Assembly (NCBI RefSeq): GCF_013401515.1 | Contig: NZ_CP058529.1 | Span: 1,116,001-1,180,000, forward strand | Source: Halorarum halophilum | GTDB lineage: Archaea; Halobacteriota; Halobacteria; Halobacteriales; Haloferacaceae | Direction: 5' to 3' | DNA length: 64,000 nucleotides | Shown: positions 18,376-26,771 of the stretch, piece after piece | Position numbering within the stretch: the first letter of the stretch is position 1 | Layout: each line of letters starts with the position of its first letter | The notes under the pieces: model-generated | Seen by the model: only the letters and a program-made list of their open reading frames with translations | Told to the model about the DNA's origin: nothing | Database searches by the model: none | Position numbers and translations under genes: made by a program

Positions 18376-18683
18376 GAAAGACGGCTGGAATACGACGTGC
18401 GAAGAGTCATCCTAGCCTTCGGTGGACCACCTGGTATGAACGAACGTCCGACCCTCGCCGCGAGCCACCGAGTCCCCGAACATGGATGCTACCATGCTGT
18501 TCACTTCACAGCGTCAGAACCGCCATAGTCGTGAAGTCGGTCTGACAGTGGGCAGCCATTATCTGCGAAGAGATGAAATCGCACGACTGCGCGGGTGTTT
18601 TTCGTTGCGAAAGTGAGACCAACTGTCCGTAGAGTGTGCAACGCTGTTCGGCCTATAATTGAGTCCAGCAACACAGCTAATCC
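18376..18683. other. Intergenic region with response-regulator promoter
   Basis: About 300 bases with no coding signal. A good TATA box, CCTATAATTG, lies at about 18651-18660, roughly 28 bases before the response-regulator ATG. Confidence 0.4.
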
Positions 18684-19136
18684 ATGGGTCGAGCCCCCTC
18701 GGAGGAGATGGTCGATATTCTCCTGGTCGAGGACAATCCAGGTGACGTCAGACTCACCGAAGAGGCGTTCAAGGACGCCTGCGTGAAGAACGAGTTACAC
18801 ACCGCCAGGCGCGGCGGTGAGGCGCTCGACTTCCTCCACCAGCGAGGCGACTTCGAGGACGCCACGCGACCGGACATCGTCCTCCTGGACCTCAACCTGC
18901 CCGGGAGAAACGGGAAGGAGGTCCTCGAGGAGATCAGGACGACCCCGAAGTTGAAACCCATTCCCGTGATCGTCCTCACCAGTTCGACTGCCGACGAGGA
19001 CATCGTCAGGAGTTACGTGGAGAACGCGAACGCGTACCTCACGAAACCGGTCGATGCGGAGGAGTTCATCGATCTCGTCCGGACGATCAGCGAGTTCTGG
19101 ATTCAGATCGTCCACCTGCCGCCTACCGAGGGGTGA
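18684..19136 (+). CDS. Stand-alone response regulator (Rcp1-like REC domain)
   Basis: 150 residues forming a single receiver domain: acidic pair Glu16-Asp17, phospho-acceptor Asp69 in VLLDLNLPG, Thr/Ser in VIVLTSS and the conserved Lys in AYLTKPVD. There is no output domain. This is the Rcp1/CheY-like type (DNPGDVRLTEEAF) typically paired with phytochrome-like or PAS histidine kinases in archaea. Its 3' end faces the large histidine kinase gene 140 bases away, a common arrangement of cognate partners. The ATG at 18684 fits a strong upstream TATA box. Confidence 0.88.
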   Translation: MGRAPSEEMVDILLVEDNPGDVRLTEEAFKDACVKNELHTARRGGEALDFLHQRGDFEDATRPDIVLLDLNLPGRNGKEVLEEIRTTPKLKPIPVIVLTSSTADEDIVRSYVENANAYLTKPVDAEEFIDLVRTISEFWIQIVHLPPTEG

Positions 19137-19276
19137 AACTCGTCCACGTAGCCAAACTGCGTTCGTCGGCATCTGCACCGACTCCAGTGGCCTTCCGTCG
19201 ACTGTTTCGACGTGATTCGAGCGTGCGCTATTACCCGGACGATCTCGCGAGTCGATTGGCCCGTAACCAGCGCTGC

Positions 19277-22200
19277 TTACCGATCGGGGTTCTGTATCGC
19301 AGGAAGCGTAAACGAGAACGTCGCCCCCTCGCCGGGGGTGGATTCGACCCAGATCTCGCCGCCGTGACGCTCGACGATCCGTTCGCAGAGCGCGAGGCCG
19401 ATACCGGCCCCATCGTACTCACCGCTCGTGTGGAGGCGTTGGAACACCTCGAAGATGCGCTCACGGTGTTCCGGTTCGATGCCGATTCCTTCGTCGGAAA
19501 CTGACACCTTCCACTTGGAGCCATCGCGTTCGGCAGACACGTGGACTCGTGGCGGCTCGTCGCCGCTGTAGGTGATCGCGTTCTCGAGCAAGTTCTGGAA
19601 AACTTGGCGAAGTTGGCTGGCGTCACCCGTTACGCAGGGGAGCTCGTCGGCAGTAATCTCGGCGTTGGTCTCCTCGATCTGAATCCGGAGGTCCGCCAAC
19701 ACGTCGTCGAATGCGGCGTCGAGGTCGATGGGTTCGAGCGGGCCGCCTTGCGTCTCGACCCGCGAATACGCGAGCAGCCCCTCAACCATCTCGCGCATAC
19801 GCTCGGCGCCGTCGACGGCGAACTCGATGAACTCCTCGCCGTCCTCGTCGAGATCGTCGGCGTATCGCTGCCTCACGAGCTTGAGATAACTCGAAACCAT
19901 CCGGAGGGGTTCCTGGAGATCGTGGGACGCGGCGTAGGCGAACTGCTCGAGGCGGCTGTTCGAGGCTTCGAGCCTATCGATCACCACCTCTAACCGTTGC
20001 TCGCGCCGTTTGCGCTCGGTGATATCCTGGGCTGCCCCGCGGAGCGAAACGACATCATCGTCGACGGTCTCCGGCACTCCCTGGATGCGAAGCCAGCGCA
20101 CGTCGCCGCTGTCCGTACGAATCCGCGCCTCGACGTCGAAGGGGTCGGCGGAGTCGAGCGCCTCCTCGACAGCCTCCTCGACGATCGGCCTGTCCGCCCG
20201 GTGGTACATGTCGAGCGCATCGTCCAGTGGCGGCTCCTCATCCGCAGACACCTCCAGAAGGTCGAAGATGTGGTCGGTCCAGAACACCTCCATCGTCCGA
20301 GTGTCGATCTCCCATCCACCGACGTCCGCGATACGCTCGGTCTTCTCGAGTAAGTCAAGTGCCCGTTCGAGCTCGCGTTCACGTTCGACCTGTGCGGTGA
20401 TGTCGTGCGTCAGCGCCACGTGTGAGGTCGTCCCGTCGGAGCTGCGCAGGGGGGCCGCGTGCGTCTCCATGTGCCGGCGCGTGCCATCCAGACCGACGAT
20501 ATCGAACTCCAGGGTTCCGCGTTCACCCCGGCAGATCCGCTCGTTGAACTCGCGGAACTCCTCGCGGTGTTCGGGAGCGATCAGGTCATAGACGCAGCTG
20601 CCAATCACGTCGGAGTCCGAGTCCGCCTCCACCATCTCCAGCCCTGCGGGGTTCATCTGAAGCAACGTCCCGTCGGCGGCAACGGTCTTGATGCACTCGG
20701 GCGTGGTCTCGACAATCGCACTCAGGTGTTCCGTACGCTCGCGTAGTTCCTGTTCTCGTTGGTGGCGCTCGAGCTCGTACTTCACCCACTGCCCCATCAG
20801 GCGGAGGAACGTGCGTTCGGCATCCGAGAACTGCTCTTCTCGGGGCCGGTCCGAGAGGAAGAAGAACGTCCGGCCGTCGCCGGCTTCAACTTCGAAGTAG
20901 GTTCCGAGGTACGCCCGGACGCCGAACCGTTCGTAGCAGAGTTTGTCTTCGAATCCTCGGCCGACTGGATCGGTTACCTCTGTGGTCTCTCCTTCGCCAA
21001 GGGTCAACCGACAGTAGGTCTCCGAGAGCGGATACTGTTCGTTCGGCACGAGGTGGTCGTGCTCGCCGCTGATCGTCTCCACCTCGAACCGGTCGGTCTC
21101 GGGGTCAACCCGGGCGACCCCACCGAGGTCCAGGTCGAACTGCTCACAGCCTAGCTCGAGGACCGCATGGAGTTTTTCGGTGAACGGACGGTCTGGATCG
21201 GACGTGATCTCGTACAGGCTCCGCTGGGCCTGTTCCCATTTCCTGCGTTCGCTGATGTCGCGAACCACCGCGACTACGACCGAATTGCCGTCGTATTCCA
21301 TCCGTGACGCGGAGATCTCTGCCGGCATCCGACCTCCGGCTTTGGTGCGACAGGTGAGTTCATCTATCCATCCAGTGCCCTCCGCGAACACCTCTTCGAC
21401 GAATTCCTGGAACCGATCCAGTTCGTCGGGATGAACGTCGGAGGGACCGAGTGTCAGCAATTCGTCGTGCGTGTAGCCGAACATCTCGGTCGCGGCCGGG
21501 TTCGCGTCGACGATCTCGTCCGCCCCAGGGTCGACGATCAGGATGGCGTCGTGACTGCTCTCGAACACCCGTTCGAGGTACTCCTGTCGCTCCTGCAGTT
21601 CCACCTTCACCTCAGTCCGTTTCTGCAGCGTCTCTATCATGCGCTCGACTTTCGTCTCCATTACCTCGGAACCGAAGAACGTCTCAGGCGGTGTGTAATA
21701 GAAGTTCTGCGAGACTGTCCCGTCGGAGATGACGAGTGGGTGGGTCTTGATGACGTCGTGGATGACCGCAGCAGGGAACCGCTCTCGGTTGTACTGGCAC
21801 AGGACGACGTAGTCCTCGTCCTGGTAGAGCGAATTGAGTACGGCCTCGTACTCGACCAGGTCGTCGGTGCTCGTGTCCCCGTCGAGGGCCCAGGTCATCT
21901 CGGCGGCCGCCCTGAGCCCCGTGTGCCCCCCTTCGGCCTTCGCCTCTTCGAGTGACTCCTCCCAGAATTCCAGCATCGTCGTTCGATCGAACTCGCCGGT
22001 TCGACGGTACGTGTCCGTCGGCGTGGAGACAGTGAGCGCACCCGATTCGATGGCGGCATCCACGTCGATGCCGTGGTCCCGCATCGCCTTCAGGACGTCC
22101 TCCCTGGAGTTGTCGTCGGCGACGTACAGACAACGCTCACCGCGTTCGAGGCCCTGACGGATGAACGGGATCGCGGACGCGAACTGCTCTTCGCGGTTCT

Positions 22201-22351
22201 CGTAGACGAGCGCGAAATGGTCGTTCGAGTGTTCGTGGTCGTCGGGAGAGTCGACCGGGCCCCGGAACTCCGGGCCCTGGCGCAGCCCCTCGAGGCCGCT
22301 TTCACGGCTCGGCGCATTCCGATGGTTGCTGCGCTCGACTTTGTAATTCAT
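19277..22351 (-). CDS. MEDS-PAS-GAF-PAS-PAS hybrid sensor histidine kinase
   Basis: 1024 residues. Domain order: an N-terminal MEDS/DcmR-like sensory domain (about 40-235; FALVYENREEQFASAIPFI, GERCLYVADD), a PAS domain (265-375), a GAF domain (390-530), two more PAS domains (545-670 and 685-800), then HisKA with the phospho-acceptor in YAASHDLQEPLRM and a HATPase_c domain with FQNLLENAITYS and SDEGIGIEPE. There is no transmembrane segment, so it senses cytoplasmic or redox/ligand signals. The likely phosphoryl acceptor is the convergent REC protein at 18684-19136. The start at MNYKVERS (22351) is preferred to an ATG six codons upstream. Confidence 0.88.
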   Translation of the reverse strand: MNYKVERSNHRNAPSRESGLEGLRQGPEFRGPVDSPDDHEHSNDHFALVYENREEQFASAIPFIRQGLERGERCLYVADDNSREDVLKAMRDHGIDVDAAIESGALTVSTPTDTYRRTGEFDRTTMLEFWEESLEEAKAEGGHTGLRAAAEMTWALDGDTSTDDLVEYEAVLNSLYQDEDYVVLCQYNRERFPAAVIHDVIKTHPLVISDGTVSQNFYYTPPETFFGSEVMETKVERMIETLQKRTEVKVELQERQEYLERVFESSHDAILIVDPGADEIVDANPAATEMFGYTHDELLTLGPSDVHPDELDRFQEFVEEVFAEGTGWIDELTCRTKAGGRMPAEISASRMEYDGNSVVVAVVRDISERRKWEQAQRSLYEITSDPDRPFTEKLHAVLELGCEQFDLDLGGVARVDPETDRFEVETISGEHDHLVPNEQYPLSETYCRLTLGEGETTEVTDPVGRGFEDKLCYERFGVRAYLGTYFEVEAGDGRTFFFLSDRPREEQFSDAERTFLRLMGQWVKYELERHQREQELRERTEHLSAIVETTPECIKTVAADGTLLQMNPAGLEMVEADSDSDVIGSCVYDLIAPEHREEFREFNERICRGERGTLEFDIVGLDGTRRHMETHAAPLRSSDGTTSHVALTHDITAQVERERELERALDLLEKTERIADVGGWEIDTRTMEVFWTDHIFDLLEVSADEEPPLDDALDMYHRADRPIVEEAVEEALDSADPFDVEARIRTDSGDVRWLRIQGVPETVDDDVVSLRGAAQDITERKRREQRLEVVIDRLEASNSRLEQFAYAASHDLQEPLRMVSSYLKLVRQRYADDLDEDGEEFIEFAVDGAERMREMVEGLLAYSRVETQGGPLEPIDLDAAFDDVLADLRIQIEETNAEITADELPCVTGDASQLRQVFQNLLENAITYSGDEPPRVHVSAERDGSKWKVSVSDEGIGIEPEHRERIFEVFQRLHTSGEYDGAGIGLALCERIVERHGGEIWVESTPGEGATFSFTLPAIQNPDR

Positions 22352-23137
22352 TGACCAGGTGTATCCCACGAAGATTCATAACGTTGGTCATCGCCTGGCC
22401 AAGTGATACGATCATCGTTCCCTCACCGCCCGAGACGAGGATTGTCTGCATGGAGTTGAAAGCGGATACGAGCGGGAACGACAACCACGGGAAAGAAATT
22501 CCCAAACTAGCCCGGATAGGAGACGTACAGCTACCGACACTGGCGTTCATCACCATCTCGACGGGGAATTGCTGAGTACGGAAGCGAGAAAATCGCGCGG
22601 GGAGCAGAATACAGCGACCGACGCCAGGTCACCGATACTACCTGGGCCAACCGCATACGCCGGGACAACGCATGAACGAGTCTCCCTGCCGCCATCGGAA
22701 GTAGACGGCGGCTCTCCGGAGTCCAGTCCCACCATTCGGGTCGATGGAAGGGGTCGTCATAATTACATGTTATATCGCATAAACGCTTAATTGAAATCCG
22801 GCTGGATACTCGACAATGGCTCGTGGAGTGTTGCGTTCCAGATGTGAGCTGACGGGTGCGAGCGAAGGACTCGCAGAGGAGCTAGTCTCTCCACACCACG
22901 AGATAGAAGACAGCCGCAGCCGATCGACACCGATTGCTTTCAAATCTGCCGAGAGACCGAGTTCGAACCCAGCGGCGACGACCGAACGCAACTGCTGTCG
23001 GGACGAGCCCCAGCACCGTAATCCGAGACGCCCACAGCGGGTGAACGTGGACACCAGCGGCGGTTTCGACCAGTAATGGGTGCGCTGGAAAACGGGACCG
23101 TCGAGGAAACGCTGGAAACCGAGTTCGCGAGGGGACG
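22352..23137. other. Long intergenic region with possible small decayed ORF
   Basis: About 790 bases without a convincing gene. An AT-rich patch near 22755-22795 looks like a promoter. On the minus strand at 22882-23070 one frame reads like part of a small two-helix membrane protein (HPLWASRITVLGLVPTAVAF, then SAAAVFYLVVW), but it has no plausible start of its own and may be a relic. Other frames lack coding bias. Confidence 0.35.
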
Positions 23138-23848
23138 GTGAGCGAAGCGAGCAGTATCGTCACTCTCGCCCTTCCCCCCGAGGAGTTCGTCCTCCACCGG
23201 ACGCTCCGGGAGATTCCCGACGCGCGATTCGTGTTCGAACAGCTCGCCCACAGATGCTCCGAGAGGGAACTACCGTTCGTCTGGGTCCGTGGAGCGCGCT
23301 CCGCACCGCTGAAGGCGACGCTTTCGACCGATCCGGACGTCGAGCGCGCAACGCTCCTCAGTGAATCGGCGAGCGAGTCACTCTACTGGATTGACTGGAA
23401 CACGACTGTTCCGGTGGTACTCAGGTCACTGCTGCGGACGTCTGGCTCGCTCCTGAACCTCACCGGGACGAGGGAGGGTTGGTCGTTCCGGATCCTCTAT
23501 CCGTCCCGAAGCCACGTTTCAGCCGCTGTTGACGCGCTGCACGCGGACGCAATTACGTTCGACGTCACATCGATCCGTGCGGTGGACGGAAAGGCCGGGG
23601 CCAAGTACGGGCTTACGGCCAAACAGTGGGAGGCGATGCAACTGGCCGACAGGCTGGGCTACTTCAGCGTCCCACGCGAAACGAATCTCACCGACGTCGC
23701 TGCGGAACTCGGGATCTCCCACCAGGCGTTTTCCGCTCGCCTTCGCCGGGGGTTCGCATCACTTGTCGGACGGGCGCTGGCGCTGGAGCCGTCGTCCTTC
23801 CGTGTCCCAAAGTCCAGAAATCGTGACCTATCGGACGCTTCTCGGTGA
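23138..23848 (+). CDS. Bat-type helix-turn-helix transcriptional regulator (HTH_10)
   Basis: 236 residues from GTG. The C-terminal region GLTAKQWEAMQLADRLGYF followed by NLTDVAAELGISHQAFSARL is the HTH_10 domain of bacterio-opsin-activator (Bat) relatives, an abundant haloarchaeal regulator family. The N-terminal 150 residues resemble the Bat-associated regulatory domain (WIDWNTTVPVVLRSLLRTSG). It has no PAS or GAF sensor domain, so it is the short form. Targets are unknown; a decayed membrane-protein gene lies downstream. Confidence 0.85.
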   Translation: MSEASSIVTLALPPEEFVLHRTLREIPDARFVFEQLAHRCSERELPFVWVRGARSAPLKATLSTDPDVERATLLSESASESLYWIDWNTTVPVVLRSLLRTSGSLLNLTGTREGWSFRILYPSRSHVSAAVDALHADAITFDVTSIRAVDGKAGAKYGLTAKQWEAMQLADRLGYFSVPRETNLTDVAAELGISHQAFSARLRRGFASLVGRALALEPSSFRVPKSRNRDLSDASR

Positions 23849-23964
23849 ACTTACATCGCAAGTTCGTCCACCCGCGCCCTGTCGGCCGACATATACGCTG
23901 TCCCAGTTTTCTGTGTCAGAAACCTATCGATACTTCAAGATGGTAGGGGTGCGGTGGATGTGGT

Positions 23965-24350
23965 GTGTCCCTGAACATCGGTTCCTCCCTGACTGGCGGA
24001 TTCCGTCGGTTCGCAAGCCGGACCGGACTACTGTTGACCCTCGCTTACCTCGCCCTCGGCCTAGTATGGCAGGTAACCTTCTATATCGCATTGGGACGGT
24101 CCGGGGGAACCGTCTCAAACTCGGTGTTCCGGCGGCGGTGCTGGTGGCGAGCCGTACCGGCGTCAGCTGGTTCGCTGCCCCACCCGTCGACGGTGAGTGG
24201 ACCCTGTTCCAGCTGATCACGACCCCCGTCTCAATCGTCGCCTCCACCGTTGGAGCTCCTCGACATCGTGGCAGGTCGCCTTCGCGTGTGCGAGGGCCCC
24301 GCCCGATGAGCCGGAGCTCAACGGACGTCACCTCCGAGAAGATTATCGGG
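23965..24350 (+). pseudogene. Decayed DUF7847-like haloarchaeal membrane protein
   Basis: From GTG 23965 one frame reads MSLNIGSSLTGGFRRFASRT then a hydrophobic helix, the usual start of a haloarchaeal multi-helix family (which I recall as DUF7847). The frame then fails. A second frame reads RGNRLKLGVPAAVLVASR and FQLITTPVSIVAST, like the C-terminal half of the same family, and a third continues SWQVAFACARAPPDE. The middle of the protein is missing. An internal deletion plus two frame changes indicates a relic, unlike the single-base breaks seen elsewhere in the window. Confidence 0.45.
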
Positions 24351-24402
24351 GGTCGAACCGGCTCGATGACCCGTACCCCTCATATTTCCCGCAAGAATTG
24401 AG

Positions 24403-24420
24403 ACGCGGTCTAAGCCGCGT
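24403..24420. terminator. Possible hairpin between tRNA-Trp and upstream relic
   Basis: ACGCGG and CCGCGT (24403-24408 and 24415-24420) form a perfect six-base stem with a six-base loop, followed by TTT on the plus strand. It could end transcription of the relic gene, but archaeal terminators are mainly T-tracts, so this is weak. Confidence 0.3.
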
Positions 24421-24494
24421 TTCCAGATCGCACCATCGAACCGTCTGAGTCGAGAATCTCCGGAGTTCCGCTGTCGCTCAATATATAAACAACA

Positions 24495-24672
24495 TGGGGT
24501 CGGAGGGATTTGAACCCCCGATCGACTGATATCTCCGGTTCGCGCCTCGGTTCTCCAGAGGGTCGTCGTCGCGGCCGATGATCAGTCGGACGCTCGGTAT
24601 ATCAGTCTGGAGTTCGTCACCGGGCGGTCAGCCTCTGGAGTCAGTCGCCATGCCTGGCTTGGCCACGACCCC
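24495..24672 (-). tRNA. tRNA-Trp (CCA) with a 104-nt intron
   Basis: On the minus strand the gene starts GGGGTCGTGGCCAAGCC and ends CCCTCCGACCCC plus discriminator A. The acceptor stem GGGGTCG/CGACCCC pairs fully, and the T-arm GGTTCAAATCC is canonical. The anticodon stem ACTGA pairs with TCAGT only if bases 24531-24634 are removed. This leaves loop CTCCAGA with anticodon CCA (plus-strand TGG at 24636-24638) and the intron after position 37, the standard haloarchaeal tRNA-Trp intron site. Mature length is about 74 nt; CCA is not encoded. A T-rich tract (24481-24494 read on the minus strand) follows and may terminate transcription. Confidence 0.93.
24531..24634 (-). ncRNA. tRNA-Trp intron, probable box C/D guide RNA
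   Basis: The 104-nt intron contains GTGACGA (C-like) and repeated CTGA (D-like) elements. It also has CTCTGGAG (plus-strand complement at 24553-24560), exactly complementary to CTCCAGAG around the anticodon and splice site. In Haloferax the tRNA-Trp intron is an established box C/D RNA guiding 2'-O-methylation of the same tRNA; the layout here fits that role. The box assignment is by eye. Confidence 0.65.
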
Positions 24673-24719
24673 TCGCACCCGATTCTTGCCCCGAATCCCG
24701 TAAAGGGATTTCGATTTCG

Positions 24720-24941
24720 TCAACGGTCGGTCTCGTGCCAGGGACACTCCTGACACTTGAACCCCGTCACGAACTCGGTAACCGAGGGCATGTACCCCAC
24801 CGAGATCACGTCTCCCCCGCACTCGGGACACTGTCGGTCCGCGTCCTCGATATCCTCCGCCTCCATCACCGAGTCGCCCTCGACGATCTCGGCCAACTTC
24901 TTCGGCGTGACCATGCGACCCTCGACGACGCGATTGCTCAT
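24720..24941 (-). CDS. DUF5795 family zinc-binding protein
   Basis: 73 residues: a helical head (MSNRVVEGRMVTPKKLAEIV), then CPECGGD and, after a hydrophobic spacer, CQECPWHETDR, giving a four-Cys zinc ribbon. The sequence matches the haloarchaeal DUF5795 family, found next to DUF5794 as here (gap about 100 bases). Likely cytoplasmic; function unknown. Confidence 0.75.
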   Translation of the reverse strand: MSNRVVEGRMVTPKKLAEIVEGDSVMEAEDIEDADRQCPECGGDVISVGYMPSVTEFVTGFKCQECPWHETDR

Positions 24942-25039
24942 ACGGGTGGAAGACGGGCGCCCGAGGTAAAGCCCGCGGTCGGCCCCCTCCGCGCCGTCGT
25001 CGACCGACCGCGGCGCCGACCGCCGTCCGACGAGCCGAA

Positions 25040-26158
25040 CTACAGCCAGGGCGCCCGGTTCGGCCCCTCGTCGGAGTCGGACCCCGAGTCCGTTCCGTCG
25101 TCGCCGGTTCCCCCGCCGTCGACGGGGTCGATGCTGGCCGTGGAGTCCTCGTCGTCCGTCCCGGTCCCCGCTCCCGCGGACGCGCCGCCCGCCGGATGGG
25201 CGCCGGTCGGGAGACCGTCCGCGCCGCCGTCCGTGGCCGAGGCGGCACCGGTGCCGCCGTCGAGGTCAGTGGCCGAAGCAGCCCCGGTATCTCCGCCGAG
25301 GTCGGCGGTCGAGGCGGGACCCGCATCCCCGCGGAGGTCGGTGTTCGAGGCGGCACCGGTGTGCCCGGCGAGGTCGGTGGTCGCGGCACCCGGCCCGGAC
25401 ACGGGTTCGGACGTCGAACTCGACTCGCCAGACGCGTCCGGATCGTACGAGAACACGGCCGTCACGCAGAGCACGCCCAGCGCGACGGGCTGATCGGTCG
25501 GGAGGAGCCCCAGCACCGACAGCGACAGCATTCCCAGCGCGACCGCCGAGCCGAAGCGGAAGCGGTCGATGTCGACCCTGTCGCGCAGGTGGTCCCCCGC
25601 GAGCGCCACCGCCAGCGCGAAGCCGACGCCGACCCCCGCCGCGGCCCCTGCCCGCGCGAGCAGGCCGGGGTCGAGACTCACCGAAAGCTGTGCGCCGCTC
25701 GGTTCGAAGCTCGCCACCAGGCCGAGCGCGATGATGGCGCCCGGCCGCGGGAGGTACTCGCCGACCTCCGCGCTCGCCGTCTTGGCCGCGACTGCGAGGA
25801 TGACCAGTCCAGCGAAGCGGTGAAACGTCTCGGAGAGCAGGCTCTGGATGGTATGTGCAAGCGCTGCTTCGGCGACGGCGACCGGGACGATCACGGCGCC
25901 GAGCAGGAGGATCGAGAACGCCTTCTGTCGGGGCGTCCCCTCCATCTCCGCGAGCACGACCGCCATCGTCGCCGATCCCCCGAAGATGAGGAGCCCCGTC
26001 TCGACGATCCCGAACGGGACCGTCAGCGCCCCCGCGATGACGAGCGCGGGGAAGATGCCGTCGATCAGCGGGAGGCCCATCACGGTCGCGAGCAGACGCG
26101 TCGCACCGCCGACGCGCTGCTCGAGGCGGAGGGCGATCGGGTGTCGTGACGTGCTCAT
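25040..26158 (-). CDS. DUF5794 family membrane protein with repetitive acidic tail
   Basis: 372 residues. Residues 1-240 form about seven transmembrane helices with conserved-looking loops (ALTVPFGIVETGLLIFGGSA, LAEMEGTPRQKAF), the haloarchaeal DUF5794 family. Residues 245-372 are a disordered Asp/Gly/Ala/Thr-rich tail built from imperfect repeats of about 13 residues (GAASATDLDGG type). The tail is probably cytoplasmic or cell-surface and variable between species. The adjacent DUF5795 zinc-ribbon gene lies downstream on the same strand, so the two may be co-transcribed. Confidence 0.75.
   Translation of the reverse strand: MSTSRHPIALRLEQRVGGATRLLATVMGLPLIDGIFPALVIAGALTVPFGIVETGLLIFGGSATMAVVLAEMEGTPRQKAFSILLLGAVIVPVAVAEAALAHTIQSLLSETFHRFAGLVILAVAAKTASAEVGEYLPRPGAIIALGLVASFEPSGAQLSVSLDPGLLARAGAAAGVGVGFALAVALAGDHLRDRVDIDRFRFGSAVALGMLSLSVLGLLPTDQPVALGVLCVTAVFSYDPDASGESSSTSEPVSGPGAATTDLAGHTGAASNTDLRGDAGPASTADLGGDTGAASATDLDGGTGAASATDGGADGLPTGAHPAGGASAGAGTGTDDEDSTASIDPVDGGGTGDDGTDSGSDSDEGPNRAPWL
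25225..25400. repeat. Imperfect 39-45-base tandem repeats inside the DUF5794 gene
   Basis: Units containing GAGGTCGGTGNTCGAGGCGG-like sequence and GGCACCGGT recur four to five times between about 25225 and 25400, encoding the Gly/Ala/Thr/Asp repeats of the protein tail. Unit length is a multiple of three, so copy-number change would keep the frame. Confidence 0.65.
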
Positions 26159-26771
26159 CTATCGATAGTCGTGCGCCTCACCGGGGGCGCGGTAGTGGCC
26201 TGGAGGCGAGTCCGTGTGCGCGTGCGTACGGAACCCGAATCGAGCGAGCCACCGGAAGCCCGTCGCTCCGCGTTCCCCTGTCGGTTTCGCCTGCCGGAAA
26301 AATGTCGCGAGCGTGGAGACGTCGCTCGCCTGACCGGCAGTGCGTGCACCGAGGTGGGACACGGAGTCCATACCCCACCAAACCCACGATGTGGCAATAA
26401 GCGTTGTGTGGGATTCGGGCGCACGGGGCACGAAGAACGTCGACACCCTATATGTACTCACTTTACGATTCGTTAGATTCTTCCGCCGGTCACCGACGGA
26501 ACGTCGGTACGAACCGTCGGTTCGGGCAACCCTTGCGGGCAGGACGGAACGGAGTACAGAATCAGGGAACGCCGGTCGTGATTGTATCCCGGAATCGTGC
26601 TCCGTCGGACGTGACGGATGAGGTCTACGTGACGGATGGGCTGACGTGATGGAGGAGTCGCGTTCCAGGGATATCGAGGAACGCGACGAACGTCCCGCCT
26701 CCGCCCTGACACGCCGTGACGAAGGGGCACTTCCTCGCAACGCTTTTGAGACCAGCGCGACCACCGACAAC
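26159..26771. other. Intergenic region upstream of guaB
   Basis: About 610 bases with no convincing gene on either strand; frames that remain open are arginine- and serine-rich shadows. A GCTTTTGAG element about 28 bases before 26772 may be the guaB promoter. A TATATGTACT patch near 26450 is another AT-rich spot without an obvious gene. Confidence 0.35.

Noticed and set aside
24403-24420. Hairpin with T-run near tRNA-Trp as an attachment site
   Set aside because: No integrase gene or duplicated tRNA 3' end is present nearby, so an integrative-element boundary is not supported.
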